Source: Bacillus manliponensis | Lineage (GTDB): Bacteria; Bacillota; Bacilli; Bacillales; Bacillaceae_G | Reading direction: 5' to 3' | Assembly: GCF_000712595.1 (NCBI RefSeq) | Contig: NZ_JOTN01000020.1 | Coordinates: 1-61,936, forward strand | Length of the DNA: 61,936 bases | Part shown: positions 34,980-44,549 of the stretch, one piece after another | How positions within the stretch are numbered: the stretch's first letter is position 1 | How the letters are laid out: the number at the start of each line of letters is the position of its first letter | Position numbers and translations under genes: made by a program | The notes under the pieces: model-generated | The model's database searches: none | What the model was told of the DNA's origin: nothing | The model's input: the letters and a program-made list of their open reading frames with translations, nothing else

Positions 34980-35295
34980 TATTGATTTTTTATTGCAATG
35001 CCGACTGCTCCCATAAATTAAAAACTTTAAGCTACTTGCACAAATGTACTAGTTCTAATTCAAGAGCACTTATTGCACCAAATGAAGAATTTACTAAAAA
35101 TGGATTTCATTTTTTTAGTTAGATCCTTTGAAATATCCATAGCAACACTACTTTACCTTAATCTATTTGTCTAGTTTAGTGTGGTGTGGTCTAACCAATT
35201 GATGATATAAAACTTCGCGATGCGATTAGAGAATTGGATAAACCTATTTTACAATAAAGAAAAGTGATTTTCTTTATTTATACCATTGTTACCTT
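34980..35295. other. gene-poor stretch
   Basis: No gene or clear motif; short unassigned frames only. Confidence 0.4.
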
Positions 35296-35589
35296 TTAAA
35301 TTTTATGAATAGTTTCTTCTATTTTTTTTATTTCTTCTATGGTTAAATGTGCGAATTTAATATCTGTTAGGACACCTGAACCTATATATGTCATATCCTC
35401 CCATTTAGAAAAAGTTTCTTCCCCTTTCAAAACTACTTCTGTGTATTTTTTCCAATCACCATTAACCTTTACTTGACTATAACGTCCACCATTCAATGAA
35501 ATCCCTATTAGAAACATCTTATCTGAGTAATAAAAATCGTATTCAACCTCTAATATTTGTTTTTTATCTAGAAATTTATTCATATACAT
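35296..35589 (-). CDS. hypothetical protein, 97 residues
   Basis: A mixed alpha/beta protein (ILEVEYDFYYSDKMFLIGIS, TYIGSGVLTDIKFAHLTIEE) with no Cys or membrane helix and a C-terminal helix ending IEETIHKI. ATG 35589 or the internal ATG three codons on could start it; no strong ribosome site. Unknown family, seemingly monocistronic. Confidence 0.5.
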   Translation of the reverse strand: MYMNKFLDKKQILEVEYDFYYSDKMFLIGISLNGGRYSQVKVNGDWKKYTEVVLKGEETFSKWEDMTYIGSGVLTDIKFAHLTIEEIKKIEETIHKI

Positions 35590-35970
35590 CCGCCTAACAA
35601 ATTTATAGTATTTTTATGATGGTTTGAGAGTATAAAGTATTTTGCATAAACAAATAAACACAAAAAAGAAGTTCTTTAATAAACAAATCAAGAAATATGC
35701 AGAGCGTAAGAAAATAGTTTCAAAATGAAGAATCAATGGAATGCTTCACCAAGTGTTGCTAAATTGACGTTTAACAAAGGACGAACTGAAACTCTGCTTA
35801 AAAAGTCAGTTACATAAAAGTATTGGAACTTCCGAAAAACAGTTTAATCTTGAAATAAAATCTTTCCTATTAAAATTAATAGAGGTGAAAATCAAGAAAC
35901 ATAAAATTTCTCATCTCTATGTTTCTTGATTCAGAAATTAAGATTTTTAATATTTTTCTTAAGCTAAATT
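35590..35970. other. gap with terminator of the radical SAM locus
   Basis: No gene. A 13-bp stem (ATCAAGAAACATA at 35891-35903, TATGTTTCTTGAT at 35919-35931) ends the minus-strand transcript. The stretch near 35730-35810 (ATGCTTCACCAAGTG...) looks like a mobile-element relic but is too short to assign. Confidence 0.5.
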
Positions 35971-36675
35971 TTATTGGATGCAACTCTCAATAGATTTAAA
36001 GCTATTTATAGGAGACAGCTTTTTGTATTTACTTATAAATTCTTTAATTTCCTTTTCAACTCTGTACATGATTTCTTTATCAACTTCTTTTGCAAAATCT
36101 TCATCACCTAATAGTAAGGACATGGATAAAGGTTGAGACATACTTTCATCTAATTTCATAGATAACCATCCAGTATTCTGAAATTTAGGGCCTCCTACCC
36201 CCACCCATGCATACGCTGCTACCCAAGCTGCAACTGTACCATATGCTGCTAAAGTAGTATACACAACTGCTGGAGAAACAGCTACTATAGCCCATGCAGC
36301 CTTAGGCTTAGTTGATTCTGTTTGACTCTTAACAAAGCTTTGAGGTATTAGTCCCTTGTCTACCATGATATCAACAAAATTTTTGGCATTTCTTTCGTGT
36401 ACAGCACTTGAAACTGCTTCATCTGCAATTAAGGTTACTTTTTTAAAAATAAATTCGTTAACATTTAAATTGGAATTTGTGATTCCCTTTGAATTAAGGT
36501 ATGATTTAGGATTTTCAAGAAACTTTTTAGCTTCAAAACTTGAAGTTACTATGCTCTGTACACATTCTTCTAATTTACTATTAATTTTTTCTTGGATAGG
36601 AATATGAAATCTTCCCAAAGAATCAATTTCTGGATTTAAACTCGCTGGTACTCCATAAATTCTTTCTTTTTTCAT
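35971..36675 (-). CDS. putative RiPP precursor with NHLP/Nif11-like leader and Ala/Val/Tyr/Trp-rich segment
   Basis: 234 residues from ATG 36675, with AGAGGGG upstream. Residues 49-65 (AKKFLENPKSYLNSKGI) resemble the FxxxLxxNPxxxLxxxGI signature of NHLP/Nif11-type leaders of proteusins and related peptides. Residues 126-162 are a run of Ala, Val, Tyr, Trp and Gly (AAWAIVAVSPAVVYTTLAAY, then GTVAAWVAAYAW). After PKFQNTGW the chain is charged again up to the C-terminus. It lies 87 bases after a radical SAM gene on the same strand. Most precursors are shorter, so an alternative is a substrate protein rather than a cleaved peptide. Confidence 0.55.
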   Translation of the reverse strand: MKKERIYGVPASLNPEIDSLGRFHIPIQEKINSKLEECVQSIVTSSFEAKKFLENPKSYLNSKGITNSNLNVNEFIFKKVTLIADEAVSSAVHERNAKNFVDIMVDKGLIPQSFVKSQTESTKPKAAWAIVAVSPAVVYTTLAAYGTVAAWVAAYAWVGVGGPKFQNTGWLSMKLDESMSQPLSMSLLLGDEDFAKEVDKEIMYRVEKEIKEFISKYKKLSPINSFKSIESCIQ

Positions 36676-36762
36676 AATTAGCCCCTCTTTCAATTTTTTA
36701 TATAAAAAGAACTATTTGTAGTTCTTTTTAATTAATTTATATAAAAGAATTATGTAATTCTT

Positions 36763-37815
36763 TTAATATGAAACGAATGATGATTCTGTTTGAAAATGTT
36801 TTCTTTTTAATTCATATTTGAACATCACATCATCATAGACTTTTTCCCAATGATTTAATAATGTTTCTTTTATCAACTCATTTTGGTATATTTCAACACA
36901 TGCTTGACAGTTATGAGTAATATTAGAATTGTATTGAACTTTATCATTCATTTGAGAAGCAAAATAATAAATTTTTTCTGGACCTTCTACCCATATCCAT
37001 ATCTTAAGAAAATCGTTATACTGATTGTTAAAATATTCTTCTAGTGAACCTTCTACATATTCTCCTATTTTCATTTCAGGTATATGTTCCATAGTTAGAC
37101 CACAGCAGCTGGCAACTTTATTGTATGGGGTTAACACAAAATTTTGAAATATATTATCGCATCCTCTAAAATTAAGAACCTTATTAGGAGTTTGTTTCAA
37201 CGACTCATTTTGTATTATTTCCCTATCTTTATTAAATGGTATCCAAACGTTATTCATTACATTTAACAAATCAGCATTTGAGCTATTCTTTTGGAAGTTT
37301 ATAAATTTTTGATTATTAATAACATCCATGTACTTGAATTTCGAGCTCTCATGACCTTCTACTACTATAAGAGACGATATTCCTAATTCGCATGCTTCAA
37401 TAACACCATTGATTACACTATCAAATGGAACAAACTCTTGATGATCATCTCCTGTAGAAATATTAATCTCTTTTAATCCAGCTTCTTTTAAAAGTTTCAA
37501 TGTCTTTCTTGCAAGTTTAGGATTTTTTCCCCAGTAACCATTAGTAACACAACGGCTAGTTAGTCCTAATTTAGTTGCATATGAAATGGCTTCTACTAAA
37601 TCGTCACCTAATAAAAAACATTCTCCCCCTGTAAATACAACACCTTTTAATTCTTCTTTAAACAATTCTTTACTTTCTCTTATGAAATTTTTCATTTGTT
37701 CTAAAGTAACCCGTGCAGTTAATTTAGGGCTACACTCAAAACAACACTCAGCACAAGCAGCTGTACACTTATATGTGGTTATTATAGTGATGACATTAGG
37801 ATATACATTTTTCAT
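36763..37815 (-). CDS. radical SAM enzyme
   Basis: 350 residues. The cluster motif is CTAACAEC (Cys17-x3-Cys21-x2-Cys24), followed by CFECSP with extra Cys25 and Cys28. GVVFTGGECFL is the GGE-type AdoMet-binding motif, and NISTGDDHQEF and the VTNGYWG strand follow. The C-terminal third has further Cys pairs (FRGCDN, VASCCG, HNCQAC) suggesting auxiliary Fe-S clusters of the SPASM/twitch kind. With the adjacent hydrophobic substrate protein it probably installs a modification such as epimerisation, a thioether or splicing; the type cannot be told. Divergent from the ABC exporter. Confidence 0.8.
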   Translation of the reverse strand: MKNVYPNVITIITTYKCTAACAECCFECSPKLTARVTLEQMKNFIRESKELFKEELKGVVFTGGECFLLGDDLVEAISYATKLGLTSRCVTNGYWGKNPKLARKTLKLLKEAGLKEINISTGDDHQEFVPFDSVINGVIEACELGISSLIVVEGHESSKFKYMDVINNQKFINFQKNSSNADLLNVMNNVWIPFNKDREIIQNESLKQTPNKVLNFRGCDNIFQNFVLTPYNKVASCCGLTMEHIPEMKIGEYVEGSLEEYFNNQYNDFLKIWIWVEGPEKIYYFASQMNDKVQYNSNITHNCQACVEIYQNELIKETLLNHWEKVYDDVMFKYELKRKHFQTESSFVSY

Positions 37816-37911
37816 AGTATATCGCCCCCTTTGTTTATTCTAATATATTCCAAATATAGCAATTATATGATATTATGTCAATTAAAGTATATAATAGGAG
37901 GTAGGAACCTA

Positions 37912-39558
37912 ATGAACACACTAAGAAATATATTTTTATACAAAAAGAGATTTTTGATTTTAATAATTATATTGATAGTTTTTACAACTATTAGCAGTTT
38001 GCCTATACCATATTTTTCTAAATATATTATTGATGATGTTTTATTGGAAGGAAATACATCTCTGTTGTACAAAATACTCTTCTTGACATTTTTAATTGTT
38101 ACTATTCAATTATCTGTAGGGATAATAGTTAGTTACTTAACATCTTTATATTCACAAAACATAGTTAAAAATATAAGATTAAATCTTCATAAAAAAGTTT
38201 TGAAATCACAGTCAAAAGAGCTGCTATCCTTAGATCCCGATCATTTTAAAACCGTTATATTTGATGATTCAGATATATTGGGACATGGTGTTCAAGAAAT
38301 ATTTTTGAGTGTACTATCTAATTCATTGGTACTTATTTTGTATTTCCTTGTTCTATTAAACATTAATATCCATCTTGCATTGATTTCAATATTAACTCTA
38401 CCAATATTTTTTGTGACATTTCATTTGTTTAGAAGAAAAATACAATCATTAAGTATGTCTGTCCAAACAAACAAAGATGAAATGTTCTCCACTCTAAGTG
38501 AAAATATTAGTGGAAAGAAATTTATACAATCTAGGGAAAATTTAAATAGTCGAATATTTATTTTTGAAAGACATCTAGAAAATCTCAAAAAAAGTACTAT
38601 TAAACTTGTAAGTATCAATAGCTTTCTAGGTATTTCACTGTCTCTTATATCTCTAATTGGCCCTTTTGGCATACTGTTATTTGGAGTAATATTGGTGAAA
38701 AATAATACACTAACTATTGGGGAACTTATGGCTTTTTATAGTTATGCTGCCTTAATTTATCCGCCCCTAATGGAACTAATAGGAATTTATCCTAAATTAC
38801 ATGTGTTATATGCACCAATTTCTCGAATAAAAAACATCTTAGAGATTGAAGAAACATATGAAGATTGTGTACTAGCTATTGAAAATAATTATATGAATAA
38901 GCCTATTATTATCGTTGAAAATGTTACCTATTCTACACCAAGTGGTAGATTAATATTCAAAGATATTAACTTATCAATTCAAAAAGGTGAAAGAGTACTT
39001 CTAAAAGGTGACAATGGTAGTGGAAAAACTACTTTATTTGAAATGATTATTGGATTAAAAAGATCTTATAATGGTAACATTGAAATATTAGGACAAAACA
39101 TTAACAATCTATCTACTCAAGAAATTTGCAAAGCAGTGGCCTATGTTCCTCAAGAGACTTTTTTCTTTAAAGGGTCCATACTATATAATTTAACTTTAGG
39201 TGTATCTAATGTTGAGTTAGATCGGACAAATGAAATGATAAAAGCATTCAAATTAGAGGATTTTGTAAATAGCTTAGATGATAAAATCAATACAGAAATA
39301 GACAAAGTTATTACAAATTTAAGTAGTGGCCAAATCCAAAAAATAAAATTGATTCGTTCTTTACTACAGAACCCTAAAATTTTATTGATAGATGAAGCTT
39401 TTTCAAATCTAGATAATGAATCTTTAATTTCAATAATGAACTATATAAATGAGAAATTTCCTGATATGACAGTGATATTTATTAATCATAATCTTTCGGA
39501 TACATTAGAACATTTTACAAATAAAATTTATAATATCTCTAGCCACTCAATAAACTAG
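37912..39558 (+). CDS. ABC exporter (fused membrane and ATPase domains)
   Basis: 548 residues from ATG 37912 (AGGAGGTAGG upstream); the longer frame from 37831 is unlikely. Six helices in the first about 310 residues, then a nucleotide-binding domain with Walker A GDNGSGKTTL, signature NLSSGQIQKIKLIRSLL and Walker B ILLIDEAFSNLDNE with the switch His in FINHNL. There is no N-terminal C39 peptidase, so it exports an already processed peptide or an intact modified one. Divergent from the radical SAM operon with about 97 bases between, which probably holds both promoters. Confidence 0.85.
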   Translation: MNTLRNIFLYKKRFLILIIILIVFTTISSLPIPYFSKYIIDDVLLEGNTSLLYKILFLTFLIVTIQLSVGIIVSYLTSLYSQNIVKNIRLNLHKKVLKSQSKELLSLDPDHFKTVIFDDSDILGHGVQEIFLSVLSNSLVLILYFLVLLNINIHLALISILTLPIFFVTFHLFRRKIQSLSMSVQTNKDEMFSTLSENISGKKFIQSRENLNSRIFIFERHLENLKKSTIKLVSINSFLGISLSLISLIGPFGILLFGVILVKNNTLTIGELMAFYSYAALIYPPLMELIGIYPKLHVLYAPISRIKNILEIEETYEDCVLAIENNYMNKPIIIVENVTYSTPSGRLIFKDINLSIQKGERVLLKGDNGSGKTTLFEMIIGLKRSYNGNIEILGQNINNLSTQEICKAVAYVPQETFFFKGSILYNLTLGVSNVELDRTNEMIKAFKLEDFVNSLDDKINTEIDKVITNLSSGQIQKIKLIRSLLQNPKILLIDEAFSNLDNESLISIMNYINEKFPDMTVIFINHNLSDTLEHFTNKIYNISSHSIN

Positions 39559-39560
39559 AC

Positions 39561-39610
39561 CTTATAAAGGCCACTCATTTCAAAAAAATGGAATGAGCAG
39601 CCTTTATAAG
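39561..39610. terminator. bidirectional terminator
   Basis: CTTATAAAGG (39561-39570) pairs with CCTTTATAAG (39601-39610), and the inner CACTCATTTC pairs with GAATGAG. It separates the ABC exporter and the convergent DUF3784 gene. Confidence 0.75.
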
Positions 39611-39638
39611 TAAATAAACTAGGATAAACTCCATTCTA

Positions 39639-39947
39639 TTAAGATACTTTTTTTAAAGTAAGGCATTTATAAGTAATTAAAATTGTAGAGATACCAAATT
39701 CGACTGCTATAACTTTTTCGGCAAAACTTTTTGTATCTGGATCAGTAACAAATATTGCAAATGATTCAGCTGCTATAATTAATATAGCTAAATTCAGCAT
39801 AAAGCTTCCCATTGCCCTTGCTAAGCTATTTGTTTGTACTTCGTTCCACTCATTTGGATCAAATCCAGCTATTAAAAACAGGGCTTTTTTTCTAAAAAAT
39901 AAGAATGAGATAATTAAAAATACGACTGCTAGTATATAACCAAACAT
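39639..39947 (-). CDS. DUF3784-type membrane protein
   Basis: 102 residues with three membrane helices (about 3-20, 46-65, 80-95) and the FDPNEWNEVQTN loop typical of DUF3784 proteins. The gene starts at ATG 39947 behind AGGAGG. DUF3784 proteins are small membrane proteins often near peptide transporters and bacteriocin genes; a producer-immunity role for the radical SAM locus is a context guess. Confidence 0.6.
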   Translation of the reverse strand: MFGYILAVVFLIISFLFFRKKALFLIAGFDPNEWNEVQTNSLARAMGSFMLNLAILIIAAESFAIFVTDPDTKSFAEKVIAVEFGISTILITYKCLTLKKVS

Positions 39948-40188
39948 ATATTTCCTCCTTTTGTTTTTATCATCTTATAATTTCCATTCTAATACCAATA
40001 AACCTTAAATATCCATATATATATAAATTATTCACAATTCATTCACATTTTATATATATAAACATTACATTTAAATGATTAGTAATATTTATAATCCAAA
40101 GAATGGATAGAATAGGCTACACTAAGTTAGACAGATAAAATAAGGACATGTAAACATAGACTATCAAGTTAAGAGAGCGTACTACTAT
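39948..40188. other. gap left of the Tn554-type module
   Basis: AT-rich, no gene. It leads into a repeat-like sequence at 40189-40224 and then about 290 further bases without genes before tnpC. Confidence 0.4.
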
Positions 40189-40224
40189 GGGGTACAGCCG
40201 AGATACATGTAATTTTGAGTCATA
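40189..40224 (+). repeat. attachment-like repeat S2, copy 1
   Basis: GGGGTACAGCCGAGATACAT (start of the element) with GTAATTTTGAGTCATA. It recurs at 54223-54259 with about five differences, in direct orientation, so the two copies could be ends or att sites of a mobile unit. Confidence 0.45.
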
Positions 40225-40517
40225 GAGTTACAGTTATTTACAAACACACTTATGATAAGGGTTTACGCTATTATTTTACAACGTATTATCATACATCCTA
40301 ATCATACAATCAGAACGAAGTGTTTCCAGTAACTAATCAATGGATGATTAGGGTGTACCCATAACAGACAAAACCTGTCTATTTAAGCCAAATAAACAGT
40401 TACTGGAAATAAATGTAAGCCTATGACCTGTTTTTACACGTTATCTTAACTAAGAAAATTCAAACCCTAATTTGATAGGGTTCTTACGTTGAATACATGT
40501 ATTCAACGTAAGGTAAA

Positions 40518-40901
40518 CTATCCTTCATAAAGCTTACCTCGTAGGCGCATCATTTCTTCTTTTAATTTTTTATTTTCATTCTCCAATTGTTTAATACGTT
40601 TGTTTTTAGCGGCGAGTAATATATCTTTATTTGTATCGGTTATTTCACGTTTAACTTGCTTAGGGGAAGGTAGGCCTTGTTGTTGCTCACGAAGTTTAGT
40701 TATACGTTCACGGATATCTAAATGATTATATAGGTATGATTTTGATACTCCTGCTGTCGTTGAAACACTATTAAAATTAATTTTTTCTTTATTTTTTATT
40801 AATATTTGAATAGCTTGATTGACTTTAGTTAGAGTTAATTCACTTTTTAGTTTTGAGAAGTCTTTAATACCTTTGGTATTTTTATAGTTATTTGTGGCCA
40901 T
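40518..40901 (-). CDS. tnpC: TnpC, Tn554-family transposition protein
   Basis: About 127 residues from ATG 40901, behind GAGAGGA. The sequence has a helix-turn-helix-like SVSTTAGVSKSYLYNHLDIR followed by a long coiled coil (LLAAKNKRIKQLENENKKLK). Matches Tn554 TnpC (125 residues), which is thought to modulate transposition frequency and orientation. It overlaps tnpB by 14 bases. Confidence 0.75.
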   Translation of the reverse strand: MATNNYKNTKGIKDFSKLKSELTLTKVNQAIQILIKNKEKINFNSVSTTAGVSKSYLYNHLDIRERITKLREQQQGLPSPKQVKREITDTNKDILLAAKNKRIKQLENENKKLKEEMMRLRGKLYEG

Positions 40902-42849
40902 ATACACTAAATTCCTCTCGATCATATTCTCGTCCCTTTTTTCCAGCTTTATGATGGATTTTACCTTGTGTTAGAAGTTCATATATCGGTTTTAAACGCT
41001 CTAATTTTTCCTGATTCTTTTCTATCCATACAGGACGATTTATAGTCTTCCCGCGTTCTATAACGGCCTCTGTATCTTTTATTTGCCGTTCGTACTCTTT
41101 CACAAATTCTGGAGTTGTACATAAATTACGACAAGATAAACATGGATCGGATTGTGTAGGACAAGGCTGTTTAATTGGTTTTGTACAATAACCGAGTGGC
41201 ATCCTGACTGCATCTAAATTCGAACGAATATATTCCCATTCAATTATGTCTTCATTTTCAATATCCGAAGGATGTATTTTTATTGGTTTGCCAAAATCAT
41301 TTATCCTAAATAAACCTTTTGCTGTAGCGTCTTCCCATGATTTTCTCAGTGTTGTATCTAATATTTTCGCATAAGTAAGCGTCATTTCCGGTGAAGCATG
41401 GGCTAACCATTTTTGGACATGTAAGATATTCATTCCATTATTAATCAATTCAACGCCTTTAGTATGCCTGAAGGCATGACTCTTAAAATGAAACACGTTT
41501 CCTTTCTCATCAATAATATTCTTCGACTTGGCAAGTTTATTTAAACTGTTTTGAATTCTACGAGATTCTGGCGGACGACCTTTTCGTTTACCATAAAGTC
41601 GAGCGAATAAGAATTTTTTTGGATTATTGTCCATGTTGCTTTGTTTCTTTATACACTCTATTACTGTTTGTACAATTGCTGCTACATCATCTGTAATAGG
41701 TACACGATGGTTTAAGACTTGTGTTTTCATGATATCACCACACAAATACCATCCCTGTGCTGTTTGTTCTAAACAGGTATCATAATGAAGGGTGAGAATA
41801 TCAGAAATACGCCAACCAGTTGCTCGAAGTAATATCACTACGGGAATAAATTCTTTAGGAGTAAGGTGTTCTAAATGACTTTCTAATTGTTGAAGGATTC
41901 CCTCCGGGATATATTTAATATCGTTTTCAGTACGTCTTGGGAGTTGAGGAATATCTTCTTTAAATAATAGTAAAGATGTTGGTATTTTAGGAGATTCTAT
42001 ATATTGTAATTTTTCTATGGTTTCTAAAAAAACTCGTAGAGTTATTAGATAATTCCGTTGTGCTTTTTGATGCAGCTCTTGTTCTACCCTCTGCCAGTCT
42101 CGGTAATTTTCTATATCCTTGCGAGATAATAAGGATAGATCATTCCAGCTTGGATATTTTTCATATATGTAATTTAAAAAAAGACCGATAGAACGAATAT
42201 CAAGGCAACTTTGTCCGTGAGATACATACTGAATTCGAAACTTAATGTAACGTTTAATCATGTCACGAAACGGGCTTGGAATAGCTGTGAAATTTAATAG
42301 ATAACGTGCTTCATGTTCAACTACTTTTGACTTTGCTATTTTCCTGATATCCCAAATGTCTTTTTCAAATTCATCACGTTCATCATAGTAATCTTTATAA
42401 AATAAATAAATCATTTTTAAGAAGGTTTCATATTTGGTAAGTAAGCCATTCTCTCGAATTTTCAATCCTTTTTGAACTAACATCGAACGAAGTTGAATTA
42501 TTGCTCTATTTAAATCTATATCAATAATACTTTTGATGTAGGGGTAGAAACGATTTAATAACTCTGAAATGTGTTTGAATGATGCTGCATAGCGCCTAAT
42601 GACCGTCTGATATAAACGTACATCATTCACCTTCAAACGCTTTAAAATAAAAAACTTTATTTCATCTTTAATTTTGGGTGTAAAACAAGAAAAATCAATT
42701 TTCTTATATGTCTTATCCCAGATGGTTTGTCGAAATTCATCAAAGGCTGAATGGTTTGCACTCCATATATCATTTTTCCAGTAGCCTATTAAGAAATCGT
42801 TGATTTCTTGCTGTTTTTCCTTTGCGATTGCTACTCCCATTATACTCAT
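40888..42849 (-). CDS. tnpB: TnpB, Tn554-family tyrosine recombinase
   Basis: 653 residues, the length of Tn554 TnpB (630). The C-terminal catalytic domain has Arg in RATGWRISDIL, SHAFRHTKG and WLAHASPEMTLTYA with the Tyr nucleophile. A zinc-type Cys cluster near the C-terminus (PCPTQSDPCLSCRNLC) is also typical of this family. The N-terminal half is the core-binding domain. Its start follows the tnpA stop by two bases, so both are co-translated. Confidence 0.85.
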   Translation of the reverse strand: MSIMGVAIAKEKQQEINDFLIGYWKNDIWSANHSAFDEFRQTIWDKTYKKIDFSCFTPKIKDEIKFFILKRLKVNDVRLYQTVIRRYAASFKHISELLNRFYPYIKSIIDIDLNRAIIQLRSMLVQKGLKIRENGLLTKYETFLKMIYLFYKDYYDERDEFEKDIWDIRKIAKSKVVEHEARYLLNFTAIPSPFRDMIKRYIKFRIQYVSHGQSCLDIRSIGLFLNYIYEKYPSWNDLSLLSRKDIENYRDWQRVEQELHQKAQRNYLITLRVFLETIEKLQYIESPKIPTSLLLFKEDIPQLPRRTENDIKYIPEGILQQLESHLEHLTPKEFIPVVILLRATGWRISDILTLHYDTCLEQTAQGWYLCGDIMKTQVLNHRVPITDDVAAIVQTVIECIKKQSNMDNNPKKFLFARLYGKRKGRPPESRRIQNSLNKLAKSKNIIDEKGNVFHFKSHAFRHTKGVELINNGMNILHVQKWLAHASPEMTLTYAKILDTTLRKSWEDATAKGLFRINDFGKPIKIHPSDIENEDIIEWEYIRSNLDAVRMPLGYCTKPIKQPCPTQSDPCLSCRNLCTTPEFVKEYERQIKDTEAVIERGKTINRPVWIEKNQEKLERLKPIYELLTQGKIHHKAGKKGREYDREEFSVYGHK

Positions 42850-42851
42850 TT

Positions 42852-43973
42852 CTAACTATCACCTTTCTGTGAATTTATCTTCATTCTCTCTTGTGTGCGT
42901 TCCCAATCTTTTCTTAAGTCATCATCACTAGGATGAACATACATTTGAATTGTCGTTTGAATATGAGCATGTCCCGCACGTTTCATCAAATGCTCATCTT
43001 TCCAGCCAGACTTTCGTAATTCAGTCAGTGAAGTATGACGAAGCATATGAGGTGTTACATGGATAGCTGTTTTCTTTTTTAATCGATTAAATAACGATAC
43101 AACGTCCGTATATTCTAAAGGGCGGTGTTTATTCTCTCCTGATAACTTAATAAAAACATGGTTAGTATCTACTTCATCTGTATGTATTTCAGCTATATAT
43201 TCAAAATAAAGGTCCATTAATTCTTCGGATACATCAATTATTCTTGGACTATATACAGTTTTAATTTCCGCAAAATTTTCAAGTTCGCCACGATCGCAAA
43301 TATGAATCTTTCTTGCATCAACTTGGAAATCTTCAAGCCATAGAGAAAGGACTTCACCGATTCGCATAGAACTTTCCCATAATAATTGGATAAGAAAGCG
43401 ATCACGTATATTTGAACAGGAGAAAATCAATTTTGTAACTTGTTCTTTAGAAATAACCTTCGGTTTTTCTTTTGGCACTTTAGCTTTGAGAATATTAGCT
43501 GTAAATTTTTTATCTTTGTTAATATGATATAAGAAGTCTTTAAAATTTCTACGAGAGCCGGTTATTTGTGTTCTTAGGCGTTCTGATAATTGAATAGAGT
43601 AATCCTCATGACGCATTAAATAATCGTAAAACCCTATTACAGTGGCTAAAACAGTATTAATTGTTCTTGGCTTTCTTGATAGGGTTGAAATGGAAATAGA
43701 TACTACTTTGTTGTTCCCATATGGATTTTGTAGCCACCCCATAAAGGATGCCATCTGGTCTATACCAATCTCACGGTAATCCAATTCTTCTTGCTCTAGA
43801 AATTCAAAAAATAATTTCAGATGAAAGCAATAAGACCGTAAGGTATTACGTGCAGCATTACTATTATCTTTGAACCTTAAATACTGAAGAACAGGTTGAA
43901 TAGGCTCTCCATTCTTATCAACTAGCATATATCGCGTCTTTCCGTTTGATAAAATGACATGTTCTACTTTCAC
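42852..43973 (-). CDS. tnpA: TnpA, Tn554-family tyrosine recombinase
   Basis: 373 residues (Tn554 TnpA is 361). Catalytic residues: Arg in ESSMRIGEVLSLW, Arg in HVTPHMLRHTSL, and GHAHIQTTIQMY with the Tyr nucleophile. N-terminal SAM-like domain at about 20-130. Start is GTG 43973 behind GGGGGGA. tnpA-tnpB-tnpC form one minus-strand operon. Together they perform site- and orientation-specific transposition by a circular or excised intermediate in known relatives. Confidence 0.85.
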   Translation of the reverse strand: MKVEHVILSNGKTRYMLVDKNGEPIQPVLQYLRFKDNSNAARNTLRSYCFHLKLFFEFLEQEELDYREIGIDQMASFMGWLQNPYGNNKVVSISISTLSRKPRTINTVLATVIGFYDYLMRHEDYSIQLSERLRTQITGSRRNFKDFLYHINKDKKFTANILKAKVPKEKPKVISKEQVTKLIFSCSNIRDRFLIQLLWESSMRIGEVLSLWLEDFQVDARKIHICDRGELENFAEIKTVYSPRIIDVSEELMDLYFEYIAEIHTDEVDTNHVFIKLSGENKHRPLEYTDVVSLFNRLKKKTAIHVTPHMLRHTSLTELRKSGWKDEHLMKRAGHAHIQTTIQMYVHPSDDDLRKDWERTQERMKINSQKGDS

Positions 43974-44513
43974 AATATCCCCCCAATACTTAAGTAATTA
44001 ACAATCTTCTTAGAATTGTTATCTGTACTTAGTACACTTCATTCATCCCCCACCTTAAAATACTTTAAATACTCTGAAAAATCAATATAGTTATAGTTTC
44101 TTTGAAGGTAAATAAAAAACCATAAGCCTCACTTAAAGAACTATAAGGTCTATGGTTTTATTTAGTATAGTTAACATGTAAAAATAGGTCATACTCTATT
44201 GATAACGCCATAATGGTTAATTTAGTTTATGGCCGTTAAAATGCCTTGAAATGATAATTAATTCCTTAGCGTACAATTTTCTTTTTTGGTGATGTCGGGC
44301 CCACTAGTCCTAAATTATATCCTTAATAGTCCAAAGATCCCTCATATATTAGTAAAGTCATTAGTTCTACTTTGCGGTCGGTCTATGCCAGCACGCTGGC
44401 ACTACCCCTATCCCAAATTGACATTTTGTTAGCGGTACACCCTAAAAACAAAAGAGGTTTCCCTAAAATCGGAAACCTCTTTTGTTTTTTATTTAACTAA
44501 CCGCTTTAAAAGG
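43974..44513. other. leader of the Tn554-type operon with hairpins
   Basis: No gene. It holds a hairpin near 44111-44163 (AATAAAAAACCATA with its complement), a short palindrome TGCCAGCACGCTGGCA at 44386-44401, and a strong terminator AAAAACAAAAGAGGTTTCC with its complement at 44446-44491. Confidence 0.5.
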
Positions 44514-44549
44514 GGTAGAGGGAGCAACTGTGACAGGAAGTGCAAAGTA
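44514..44549 (+). repeat. attachment-like repeat S1, copy 1
   Basis: GGTAGAGGGAGCAACTGTGA with CAGGAAGTGCAAAGTA. A diverged copy is at 54179-54213 in direct orientation. The SIR2-type coding frame is open only from here on, so this marks a junction that cut off the gene's start. Confidence 0.45.

Noticed and set aside
37831-37911. 27-codon N-terminal extension of the ABC exporter
   Set aside because: It has no ribosome site and overlaps the divergent promoter region; AGGAGGTAGG precedes ATG 37912.
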